DNA from: Sambucus nigra
Taxonomy: Eukaryota; Streptophyta; Magnoliopsida; Dipsacales; Adoxaceae
Direction: 5' to 3'
Length of the DNA stretch: 64,000 nt
NCBI GenBank assembly: GCA_949130495.1
Contig: OX422218.1
Span: 41,672,651-41,736,650 of the forward strand
Shown here: positions 1 to 11,137 of the stretch, piece by piece
Numbering within the stretch: position 1 is the first letter of the stretch
Layout of the letters: each line of letters opens with the position of its first letter
Notes under the pieces: generated by a model
What the model saw: the letters and a program-made list of their open reading frames with translations, nothing else
What the model was told of the DNA's origin: nothing
The model's database searches: none
Made by a program: the position numbers and the translations under genes

Positions 1-1500
1 GATTTTGAAATTGCCGAGTTAAAAGAGATTAGGTTATGAGTGCGATCGAATTGGGCGAGAAGATCTCCACTCGTACCAAAAATCTTGAGAATAAAACCCA
101 TTGATTTCCGCCACGGTAGACGTAAGGAAACGATACTCAGCTTGATAAAAAAAATATTTAAGGTCTCTTAGACTATATTGAGCTTAATCAAAAATTGATT
201 CAGAGGCTTAATTTTTGGTTTCGGCTAGACCGTCACCTGTAATGGGCCTCTTGGGCCAAAATGAGCTTGATCACAACGGATTCAGGGGCTCTTCTCTTCT
301 TGAGCTTGATCTCAATGGATTCAGAGGCTATTTGTTTTTCAATTTTTTTTTTTACTTAAAGATGATTGATTCAGGTCGATTGAGTTGTTAAAAAAAACAT
401 GCTTGCAAAGTTACTCCAACTTGCATTTTTTCTTTTACTCGATCTTTCTTCATGAGAGTTTAAAGAAACTGTTTAAAACTTCTTTTTTTTTTTTGATAAA
501 TAAATTTTACTTCTACTACATTAAAGACCTTCAGGTAAAGTTGTCACCAAAATATCGCTCGACTTTTGTAAGAACAATTGACTCCCCCAAAAAATAAGCA
601 ATGCACCGTGGTTATTAGAGAAAAACATCAGTTTTAACTCAGAAACCCATGTTGACAAACAAAGTATCCTTCGCAACATTCACAGGCAACAGAAGGGACA
701 AAAACGAAGCCATTTCAGGAGTGTGTATTTACCCAACAGTCGGAGTCCTTCATGTTTTGGTCACACAAAGCTTCCAAATTGCTCAAAACACGGGCAGAAA
801 ATTATGTCATTCAACCAAATGAGTTTGTTCAATACTACTGTTGAAGTTTTATAAGATTATCGTACGATCAACACATCAGGGCATGGAACAAGTGTATAAA
901 GAGACATCCATATTGTGTGACACCCTGAACAAAGAAATCTTCACGCAAACTCAATTTGACCAGTTGTCTAGGACCTTGGAAATATTAATAGCTTCCTGAA
1001 AACTTCAGTGCTTTCCTTCAAATGAGAATGTCGTTCAATTCAAATGCACTCTCGTTCCTTTTTCTAGTGCAGTGGACTGGTTAGGAGAACAAGATGCAAA
1101 ATACAAAGCAATCTATTTCTTTAATTTTGTACCCAGCGGACGGTAACAATGAAAGGGCGCTACCGCCGCCGAAAAAATGAAATACCAGGATCTGGGTTAC
1201 TTGCCAGAGTTTAATCGCTCTGATACCATGTGGAATTTATAAAAATAAATGAAGAGAATGCTCGGGTATTTTATTATTCAACTTAGTTAAACAATCGTAC
1301 ATGCATAGATATATATAGAATTTGGAATGCTCAGCTACTGCCTATGAAATCTGATATAACCAAAACTAACTGCAACCACTTCCTTGATATATGGATAGAA
1401 CTTAGACTGCAAAAGATATCCATTGTAACTGTGTGCTGAGAATGATGTGGACTGACTTGGTCATTGTTCACTGAGTAGGGGCTGTTCTATTTCCTCAATA
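1..1500 (-). mobile_element. Small non-autonomous LTR retrotransposon, copy 1 (cut by window start)
   Basis: Seen: on the minus strand this is the 5' part of an LTR element. A 272-bp LTR (1,229-1,500) is followed leftwards by TGGTATCAGAGC (complement of 1,217-1,228), the usual primer site for initiator tRNA-Met in copia-type elements. The internal region then continues to the window edge. The same internal region is complete at 19,309-20,588 (1,280 bp) and has no gag or pol frame there, so the family looks non-autonomous. AGTAT at 1,501-1,505 is the right half of a 5-bp target duplication, whose left half is visible in the sister copy at 51,447-51,451. Inference: one ancestral insertion, copied along with the P450 unit. 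Superfamily rests on the primer site only. Confidence 0.75.
1229..1500 (-). repeat. LTR of small LTR element (272 bp)
   Basis: Read on the minus strand it begins TATTGAGG and ends CCACA, directly before the tRNA-Met primer site. Near-identical 272-bp LTRs lie at 19,037-19,308, 20,589-20,860, 51,452-51,723 and 59,467-59,738. Confidence 0.8.
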
Positions 1501-1505
1501 AGTAT

Positions 1506-2036
1506 GTGGGGTTTTACGATTTGGGAGATTACTCACTAAGATATTCTTTTAAGTTATCTTGTTTCTAAAGAAAATCATTGAAATAATTGTGTTGTAAAAT
1601 TTGAGATGGAGCCAAAGAATGATATCAGTGGGTAGGGTCAAAATAAATACTTATTTACTATTTTAATAGGAGCCTTCCTAACATGAGTTTCCTAGCCCAA
1701 TTTTTATAAGATTCATAATAAATATTTCTTACTATTTTAATATTTTAACAAAATTAATCTCTGAGTGAGTAGGGTCAAAAGAATGATATTAATCCATGTT
1801 TCCTCTGTCTAGCCCCATGAGTAATAAATGATACCGGGATACATAAAAGAGATAACTGAATGCAGGGACATCCAAACCACATAAATTTTTGGGGGGATAT
1901 TATTTTTTATGTGGATATTTTTTGCGGGATATTATTTCTTGGGACATCCAAACCACATAAACATATGGGGGATATTTTATTTGTGGATCTGTCAATTTTT
2001 TATGGGGGATATTATTTTTGGGGGGATATTATTTCT
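1506..2036. other. AT-rich spacer between LTR element and promoter
   Basis: No gene is seen. The stretch recurs after the LTR element at 20,866 and 59,744. It contains a short direct repeat around 1,865-1,985 built on the phrase GGGACATCCAAACCACATAA and runs of GGGGGATATTATTT. The short reading frames here are low-complexity. Confidence 0.6.
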
Positions 2037-2565
2037 TATGTGGATGAGCCGATGATTGAACTCATTATGCACCAAAATTTTCTAACCATACGTTCACTAC
2101 ATGCGAACAACATTATTATTATATAAGAACAACATTATTATATAACAAAATTTTCTAACCATACCTTCACTACATGCCATATATGTTTTTTAAGAAACGA
2201 GAACAACATTTTTAATCAACCATTTTGGCTATATAAGGTCCAGGAATTTAAATGTTAATGTATCATAAGTTTTTTTATGTGGATATTATTTTTTGGGGGA
2301 TTTTATTTTTTATGTGGATGAGTCGATGATTGAACTCATTCTGCACCAAAATTTTCTTACCATACGTTCACTACATGCGAACACCATTATTATTATATAA
2401 GAACAACATTATTATATAACAAAATTTTATAACCATACGTTCACTACATGCCATATATGTTTTTTAAGAAACGTGAACAACATTTTTAATCAACCATTTT
2501 GGCTATATAAGGTCCAGGAAGTCAAATATTAATGTATAATAAGTTTTTTTATTAACACCACAAAT
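2037..2565 (+). promoter_or_regulatory. Tandemly duplicated P450 promoter with two TATA boxes
   Basis: A block starting at 2,037 is repeated at 2,311 with an exact 274-bp offset. Each unit carries a GGCTATATAAGG TATA-type core, at about 2,227-2,238 and 2,501-2,512. The second TATA box lies about 60 bp before the P450 start codon at 2,566, a normal plant spacing. The same doubled arrangement precedes copies 2 and 3. Promoter activity is inferred; the gene downstream is broken. Confidence 0.6.
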
Positions 2566-4311
2566 ATGTATCCGGTAATGTATTGCATTTTCTTTCTTCT
2601 CATTGGAAATCTTTGGCGGTTCATCACCCTTGGCCGGAGTATCTTCTCCTCGGAAAACATGCAAAAATGTGGAACGAAATTACCACCGAGTCCTCGAGGG
2701 TTACCAATTATCGGTAACCTCCACGTGTCGGGCAACCTCACCCACCACACCCTCCATGAGTTAGCCAAAAAATATGGTCCTATTATGTCTTTACGGCTAG
2801 GAAATGTGTTTATTGTCGAAGTCTTGTCGCCCTAAGCCGCCAAACTTTTCCTTAAGAGTCATGATAGTGTTTTTGCTAGTCGCCCTAAAGTTGAAGCCTC
2901 GAAGTACATGGCTTACGGTTCCAAGGGCTTGGCCCTCACTGAATATGGTCCATATTGGCGAAATGTGAACAAATTTTTTAAGCTAGAGCTTCTTAACATC
3001 AAGAGGATTGGGTCACTAGTGAAAATGCGGAGGGTGAAGCTAGGCCTACTACTGGATTCACTTAGAAAAGCAGCTATGGCATGTGAGGTGGTGGATGTTA
3101 CAGAAAAAGTCGCTTCGCTTGTTGAGGACATGACACATATAATGCCTTTTGGCAATGGTAATGAAAATAACATTCATCTCAAAGTTATAATTCGTGAGGG
3201 CACCTAGTGGCTCTTGACCTTCAGGTGTGTTTTAATGTGTAATTTGTGTGCATAAATTATTTTCAAGTTGTCTAAAATCTTTTTCTTCGAGTCCCGAAGT
3301 ATAACATCTTAATGCCTTTAAATCTACAAACTTGCTAGAGGTTATTTTGGCTAGTTTGTATCAAATAAAATAAATGTAATAAAAAATTTAAATATTTTTT
3401 TTCATTTTCGATTATTCAACAATCGTACTTATAGGTTTCTAACCAAATCATTTCTTATAGGGATTAAGAAAACGAATGAAGGCCTATAACAAGGTGCTTG
3501 ACAAAATGTTGCAGAATATTATTGATGAACATGAACGAGATGCTAATATTGGCACTGAAAAGTGTGATACAGATTTTATTGATGTAATGATGTCATGGAA
3601 GAACAAGTCTACTAGTAGCAATGATGACATGTCATTCCCAATTGATCGAACAAGTATTAAGGCAATATCAGTTGACATGATCTTAGGAGCTATTGATACA
3701 TCACAAGCTTCAATTGAATGGGTCATGTCAGAACTCATAAGGCATCCAAAGGTGATGAAACGATTCAAAGAAGAGCTGGAGACAGTTGTGCCATTTAGTG
3801 AAGTAGTGGAAGAATAGGATTTGATTAAGTTAGGAGTACTTAGATATGGTGATAAAAGAAAGTTTAAGGCTACACCCAGTAACGCCATTGTTAATTCCTC
3901 GCGAGTCTATGGAGGACATTGTGGTTGATGGATATTACTTACCCAAGAAATCTCGGATAATTGTAAATTCTTGGGCATTAGGACGAGACCCTAATGTGTG
4001 GTCGGAAAATGTCGAAGATTTTTTCCCTGAGAGGTTTGTTGCTAGCGATATAGACCTCACAGGACATGATTTTGAGCTTATACCATTTGGATCTTGAGCT
4101 TATACCATTTGGATCGGGTCGAAGAGGTTGTCCAAGAATGCATTTGGTTTTAATTAATATTAGATTGGTGGTGGCACAGTTCGTACAGTGCTTTAATTGG
4201 GAGCTACTTAATTGCATGTTATATAGTGACTTGAATATGGCTGAAATACATGGCCATTTATCTATACCACGAGCTAAGCACTTACTCGCGGTGCCCGTTT
4301 ATAGCTGGTGA
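2566..4311 (+). pseudogene. Cytochrome P450 pseudogene, CYP71 clan (CYP736A-like), copy 1
   Basis: A membrane-anchored plant monooxygenase of about 500 codons, now broken. Visible in order: hydrophobic N-terminus; proline-rich hinge [12 protein letters not shown] (residues 39-50); C-helix WRNVN, where the usual WxxxR arginine is Asn; I-helix GAIDTS; K-helix ESLR; PERF; heme loop [11 protein letters not shown] (family norm CPGM). One GT-AG intron at 3,225-3,460 falls at ALDLQ/GLRKR, the position usual for this group. Lesions: TAA at 2,833-2,835; an exon 1 deletion of roughly 50 bp near 3,203 with loss of frame; TAG at 3,815-3,817; one extra base near 3,830; and a 22-bp tandem duplication at 4,072-4,115 that shifts frame just before the heme loop. 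The family call comes from remembered CYP736A sequence patterns; the clan is safer than the subfamily. Substrate unknown. Confidence 0.88.
3225..3460 (+). other. Intron of P450 pseudogene copy 1
   Basis: GT at 3,225 follows CTTGACCTTCAG, and the acceptor TTCTTATAG ends at 3,460. It is AT-rich, 236 bp, phase 0. Equivalent introns lie at 22,581-22,816 and 61,463-61,697. Confidence 0.75.
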
Positions 4312-7086
4312 GAAAATCATTGTAGAATACTTTCAAAATCATTTCCCTAATGTTACACATTGGCAAGCTTATGGTGCAATGTAACCAATTGGGATACAAT
4401 AAACTTTGGTTGAATAATATATTTCCCATATATGCAAATGGCTGTAAAATGTTCCCAGCCTCATATGCTTAATTTTGCTCTATGGCTTTGCTTGTGGTAC
4501 AATAGAACCAATTTGAACAAAATAATATTTGGTAGAATACATAAATTGGCTATACAATCCGAAAATTCTTTAATTTATTTTGAGGCACTAGTGTGAACAT
4601 TGGATTGAGCTCATCTACAGTCACTGCATCGTGAAGTGCACCTTTGAGCAATTTATATAGTGTCGTGATACCTTAGGATTATAAATTTATTATTCCAATG
4701 CAATGATTACATATGAGCTTGTTGCTTTGTTGAATATTATGAATATGTTTTGGTACTTGAAGTAAGAATAATGTTGATGTGCCACATGTCCTCTCATTTT
4801 ATGCTTATATTGAAGATGTGCTTTATCATTTTTATTGTTTAAAAATAGTGTTCTTAATATTTGGAGTCTGACTTATTACAACCCTATCATTATATTGAAC
4901 CCACAACACACCAAAAGTAGTGAAAATGTTTTCTCTCTGTTGTTCCCCACTCAATTCCAATTGGTGGAGACACTCATAAACAATTCCTTTCCTCGATGTT
5001 TCCCTCTCTTTGTTACAATTGTGGTAAGTTAAAGTTGAATTTACATTTTTAGTATTATATTGAAGGTTTGATTTCGCGATATGGTTTGCTTTTTTTGTTT
5101 AGGGTTTTGAAACTTCCACTTTGTGGATAGCTAATTTTCAATTTGTGGAGTCTTGTTATGGTTAGGTTCATTGATTTTTTTTTCTCAAATCCCAATATTC
5201 TAATTTAATTCAAAGTTTGAATGTATAGTTGCCTAAATTTGTCAAAATGCCTAAATTTCACTAAAATAATTTAAACATGCTTTTTTTCTTCATTTAAACC
5301 TTAGCCCAAGTTTATTTTTTAGGGTTTTACTACCATTACTTGTGAGTTAAGAATTCATGATGTTGTGGTTGTGCACTTTGAGGTGTTTTACTTGATTCTC
5401 ATATACATCTCAATTAGAATTTGACAATATGAATTTATAATTCTTGATTTTTGAATGCGTATTTGGCTAAAATTTCCATTGCGTTGATTGATATTAATAA
5501 AAGATAACAACACCCAAAAAATTACAATGGAGGCTCCTGCCTCTGAACATATGGTGCTTGTAGAAAAAAAAATCGGATGCATTTGCTCGAATGGCCCACC
5601 CAAAAAGTAATGCAAGAGGGTGAGGCGGCTACAAAAAACTCCCGTATTTTGACAATTTTTTGGTCCCTATCGTCATAGAAAAAATTGTAATTACCACGAT
5701 CATTACGAAATCATTCAAAAAGGGTGAGTCATTTGTATCACACTCTTGTCAAAATTGTTACGGGGTACGAGGACTGAGCCATCTTTGAGTACTATGTGTC
5801 ACTCGCAGAGAGATAGTCAGGATGAATGGGTGAGTCGTGTTTGGGAAAAACATATCACGTGCTTGCGAGTTATGATTAGAGGGAAAATAAGATCATTGCA
5901 TGTGTTTGGATAATTTATTTTATGGCTATAGTATCAATAACGGTTTTGCATGGAGCCCATGAGGTTGTATGTGTGGTCTTGCCTTACTCTTATTTGTTGG
6001 ATGTGAGGAAATGAGAAGAAATTATGAGGGCCATATTTAAAGACAACTAATAGAAGGTGTCCCATATTAGGGATATTATGGAAAGAATGAGGATTGCTTA
6101 TAGTGTGAAAAATAACCAAATGGATAAAATGAAGCATGATCTTACCCTAGAGGAGACGATCACGGGAAGTTATATACAGGTGATATGGTATATCAACATA
6201 TAATTTTGGGCAATGCATAATTTCAACTAATGTGAGTTATGGGGGAGAGAGAGTGACATACAAGAGATAAATTGAGGTATCTTTCAATGGGGATTGATTC
6301 TAATTCTGCGGATGGAATTTTGTTAATTGGGCATGATGAAATACCCTTGGGATTTGACTTGAATAAATGTGCGTTTATGTTTATAGATTGATTTTATTCG
6401 AGAAGATTATGTTTTTAAAAATATGTGTGGTTAAAACGGGGTCTAAAAGTATATAGAGGCATGAAATATTGTTGAAAACATGTTAAGTTGGAGCGAAGGG
6501 TTGGATAACCTTTTAGGCTATGTTTTAAAAGCACGATGTCATTGTTTTGGCTTAGTTGGGAGCTCCAAATTTGGCCCTTAGGAGGCCTTTAAATCTAGAG
6601 ATTAAATAAGTTCATTGATTCTTGTAATTAGGCTCATAGCAGCCTTTAAAAACCTATTACAACTATTTTCATGTATCTTCATTTATTAGATAATGACACA
6701 TGTCCCATATTAATTACAAGACCCAAAAAAGAAACAAAAAAAATGATCAATTACAAATGAATCTTCTTATATGGGACTAATTACACATGTTCCCAGTTAA
6801 TTACCAAAGGACGCCAAAACTGGTAGCTTAAAAAATATTGTAATATTAGTAACTTTTATAAAGAAAAATATATTTTCTTTTACCGAATGTTTATTTCGAC
6901 AACCCAGATAAATTATTATTTCTAAAAATAAAAAGTAAATAAGACATAACTATAGAATTAGTCCTACCTAATTGTTCAAGGGTACATAACACTCCTTCTT
7001 CTCTCTCTAGCCTCCCTACCCCAACCCCAACCTCGACCCCACCCCCACAGGAGCAACACCACATTTTACCAAAGTAACCTCGCGGG

Positions 7087-7120
<34 letters not shown>

Positions 7121-7454
7121 CTTTTGTGTCTCTTTTACGTGAAAAGAGTTTTTATATAAACAAATAATATATATTTTATGAAAAAATATCAAATAGCGGT
7201 GTTGTTCCATAGATATTGATGAGCAAATTCAAAATATATAAATTATGTGAATTTTTTATTTGCAAATTTGAAGTTATGGATTTAAACAATTGGATAGATT
7301 TTTTTTTTCTTTTCCAAAAAACGAGTAGTCTAAAAAAGTGTTTGGGTTACTTGGAATCTCAAACAATGAATTTATATTGTTTATTTTGTGAAAAAGCTCA
7401 AAGAGTGAAACTGTTGCCAACAAAAATACCCAAATGGGGGTGAATTTGGTTATC
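4312..7454. other. AT-rich 3' flank of P450 copy 1
   Basis: No gene recognised. 4,312-5,771 recurs nearly unchanged at 62,541-64,000, and partly at 23,668-24,660 and 45,626-47,165. The piece 5,300-6,543 is missing from copy 2, which joins directly to the equivalent of 6,544. Short open frames here are not supported by any family resemblance. Confidence 0.6.
7089..7118. repeat. (TC)n microsatellite
   Basis: About 15 TC units; the copy 2 counterpart near 25,224-25,240 is shorter. Confidence 0.9.
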
Positions 7455-7468
7455 AACAAAACTTTAAT
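7455..7468. repeat. Target-site duplication of LINE A, left
   Basis: AACAAAACTTTAAT here and at 13,315-13,328 flank LINE A exactly. Confidence 0.85.
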
Positions 7469-7587
7469 TTTTTGATAAGTAAATGATTCAATAAAACGAC
7501 CCGCCTAAGGGGGCGGGATCCCGTATACAGGAAGTATACAAAGTAAACAAGCTAAGAACCGAGACCCAACACTCACAACTCAGGCCC

Positions 7588-10500
7588 CTAGAATTCCTCC
7601 AAAAACTCAAAAAGGAAAGATAAAGACGAATCATGCCATTTCCTATACCAAGTAAGAAGCAGACACATAAAACTGTACCGAATTCGAGGAGGATCAAGAT
7701 CGACTCCCTCGAAGCATCTCATGTTCCTCTCCAACCACACAGTCCAAAAGATACAGTGGGGGACCAACCTCCAAACCCCCCTCGGACCTGACCAACCCCT
7801 AGGCCTACGGCACTCCGCAAGCACCTCGCACACCGAACGAGGCATGACCCAAACAATCTGACTTAAAGAGAAAAAATAAATCCCAAAGACCCCTAGTGAC
7901 CTCACAGTGTAAAAGAAGGTGGTTAGTCGTCTCCTCCTCCTTTCTTCACAACCAACATCTACTGGCCATCCTCCTACCTCTTTGCTGAAGTCCCTTGATA
8001 GTCAAGATGGCCTGTCTGGCCGCGGTCCACACAAAGAAGCACACCTTAGGAGGCGCATGGCACCTCCAAATAGCCTTCCATGGGAAAAAAACACCACCTC
8101 GGCCCCTTAGGACAGTATAGAAACTCCGCACGGAAAACACGCCATCCTGAGAGTACGACCACCTCAACCCATCTGCCCCCATAGACGGCACCGGCGCCAA
8201 CCTTAGCCAATCGAAGAACTCATCTGCCTCCTCCAGTTCCCAATCACGGAACCCCCTCCTAAACTTTGGGTCCCACCCCTCAGTAAACCCATCCCTCCGC
8301 CTACGATCCTCTACTAACCCATCTTTGTCTAACCCAAGCCTAAACATACCCGGGAAGAGAACCTCCAAAGAACCCCCCTCGCCCCATTTATCCTTCCAAA
8401 ACCTAATCCTACTTCCACTTCCAAGGTGGAAGGAGGTGAGCAAGGAGAACCTCCCCCACCCACTCGCGATAAACCTCCACCACCCCACCCCATGCGCAGC
8501 CCGCCCCAAAACAGGCTCCCAACCATACATTCCCACCCCATGTCTAGCTACCACCACTCTCCACCACAATCTACCTCCATCCCTATTAAAACGCCACAGC
8601 CACTTCCCCAGTAAAGCCGTATTGAATTGGGCTAAGCTCCTGACCCCAGGCCCACCCTCAATCAGCGGCCTACACACCTCATCCCAACTAACCAAGCAAT
8701 ATTTAAACTCATCATCATTCCCTTTCCACAGAAAATCCCTCATCAACTTTTCAAGCCGTTTGCCAACAGACCGGGGCAAAGGGAGAACGGACATAAAATA
8801 AGTCAGAAGGCTAGACAAAACGCTCTTGATCAAAGTCAACCGACCACCTTTAGACAGGAAACCATGCTTCCAACCTGCTAACCTCCTCTGAACCCTCTCA
8901 AGGACCGGATTCCACATTGAAGGAGACTTAAACTTAGCCCCTAAAGGTAGGCCAAGATAAGTAGAAGGGAGAGATCCGACCCGACAACCAAGAACACGAG
9001 CCAAGAGGCCCATATAACCAACCTCGCCCACGGAAATCATCTCACTCTTTCCGACATTTATTCGTAAACCTAACACCGCCTCAAAGCAAACCAGAAGCAA
9101 CCGCAGAGACCTTACCTCGTCCACAGACGCCCCACAAAAAATAATAGTATCATCCGCAAACAGAAGATGAGAGACCACAACTGGATGAGAAACCGAGCTC
9201 CCAATAGAAAACCCTGAAACCAAACCCCCCTCCACCGTCCTGCTCATCATCCGAGAAAACACCTCCATAACCAGAATAAAAAGGAACGGAGACAATGAAT
9301 CACCCTGCCTAAGACCACGCGAACTCATGAAGAATCCCTCAGGCACCCCATTAACAAGAACTGAGAAATTGACAGAAGAAATACACCTCTTAATCCACCT
9401 ACACCACCGCTCCCCAAAACCCATCCTCCTGAGCAAATAAAGAAGGAACTCCCAGCTGACGTGATCGTACGCCTTCTCAATATCAAGCTTGCAAAGAATG
9501 CCAGGATCCCCACTTTTCAGTCTGGACTCGATGCATTCATTCGCAACCAGCGCAGCATCAAGGATCTGACGACCACCCACAAACGCGCTCTGAGCATCTG
9601 AGATAAGAGGATCCAACACACTTCTAAGTCTAACCGACAGGACCTTAGAGATGAGCTTATATACGCTACCAACCAAACTAATTGGCCTGAAATCTCTGAC
9701 ATCCGTAGCTCCCCCTTTCTTGGTAACCAAAGTAATGAAAGTAGCGTTCATGCTCCGCAGAAAGTAACCCCTGTCATAGAACTCGGTGAAGACAGCCATC
9801 ACATCAGCCCTGATAACCTCCCAACACTGCTGAAAAAAAGCCACAGTGAAACCGTCAGGACCAGGAGCCTTATCGCCTGACATCGATCTCAGAGCCTGGA
9901 CCACCTCATCCTCTGAGAACTGCCTTTCCAACTGAGTCGCCTCAACCCCAGATATGCTCTCCATTGGAAGCCCATCAAACTTCGGACGCCAAGGCTCCTC
10001 CTCCGAATACAGCCTCTCATAAAACTGACTTATTTCCTTACGAACCTCCCTCTCCTCAGTGAACTCTACTCCCCCAACAACCACCTTCCCAATATGGTTG
10101 AACCGCCGATGGGAGTTAGCCGCTTTATGGAAGAATTTAGTGTTGTTGTCCCCTTCCCTGAGCCAAAGAGCCCTAGACTTCTGCCTCCAACTCACCTCCT
10201 CCTGAACCAGTCGCTTTCCTACCTCCCTTTTTTTCTCGATCCTCATCACCCTTTCCTCCCCCGACAAACCGCCCACCCCCTCTTTAACGTCAAGAGCCCT
10301 AATTTCCTCCAACAACTTCTCAATCATATACCCCATATTGCCAAAAACCTCCATGTTCCACAGAATAATGTCCCCCTTAAGAAGAGACAGTTTAGTCGCC
10401 AGTCTGAAACTCGCATTCCCCTCCACCTCATAACCCTGCCACCAACCCTGAACTCTCCCTAAAAAGTCCTCCTCCTGTAACCACATATTCTCGAAACGAA

Positions 10501-11137
10501 ATGGAGTCCTCCCTCTACCTAGTCCTCCGCACTCCAGCAAAATAGGAGAGTGATCCGAGGTCACACGAGGCAGGCAAGACTGAATAGCCCCCATAAACTC
10601 TCCTCCCAATCATTAGAAAGTAAAAAACGGTCCAACTGAGAAGTCCTGCATAAAAGAGTTAGACCGACCCTCACCACTCCTCTCAGAGGGAAAACGAATG
10701 ATGTTATAGTCACCTCCAGTGCACCAGGGAACGCCCCAGACGCTCCTGGCCCCAGCCAATTCCTCCCACAACTCCCAACGAGCCAAGTCCTCAACTGGCC
10801 CATACACCCCCGAAAGGCTCCAGGTAAAACCATCATCCACACACCTAAATAAGCAAGAAAGATACCACCGTCCTACTAAAACATCCATCTTCTCCACCAG
10901 GCTACTATCCCACATCAAGACTACCCCACCTGACGCGCCTTCGGAGCCCAGACAACACCACTCAATCCTACGACCTCCCCAGATTGACTGAGCCAACTCC
11001 CTATCCAAAGCCCCTAATTTTGTTTCTTGAAGACAGACAATGTCTGGCCGCCACCGAGAAAGAGCCCCACTAACCACTTCCCTTTTCCTCCAGTCATTCA
11101 AACTCCTCACATTCCAAGAGATAATGCGTAACTTCAT
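7588..11137 (-). pseudogene. LINE A ORF2, endonuclease/reverse transcriptase, broken
   Basis: ORF2 drives target-primed reverse transcription. The endonuclease (11,137 to about 10,550) shows IISWNVRS, LQETK, SGVYGPV, GGDYNIIR and later TSDHSPI. The reverse transcriptase shows SGDKAPGPDGF, FRPISLVGSVYK, KLDIEKAYDHVSW, GLRQGDSLSPFLF (Ser where Pro is usual) and an intact FADD catalytic motif. The C-terminal zf-RVT region has FFVWTAARQAIL and MASRCWL. Breaks: an apparent deletion of about 90 bp with frame loss near 10,640; a one-base loss near 10,608; TGA at 7,946-7,948 where Cys is expected; and a frameshift near 7,885. The main open piece is 7,946-10,609 (887 codons). Not functional as it stands. 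Confidence 0.9.

Noticed and set aside
1860..2126. 88-codon frame upstream of the P450, repeated at 21,214 and 60,149
   Set aside because: Low-complexity translation of the GGGGGATATT repeats in the promoter block.
3484..3888. 134-codon minus-strand frame, repeated at 22,840 and 61,701
   Set aside because: It is the antisense of P450 exon 2. Its conservation only reflects the duplicated sense sequence.
2566..4311. Functional P450 gene with extra introns around the stops
   Set aside because: The stops and shifts do not sit at GT-AG pairs, the 22-bp duplication breaks the frame right before the heme loop, and the only good intron is the usual one.
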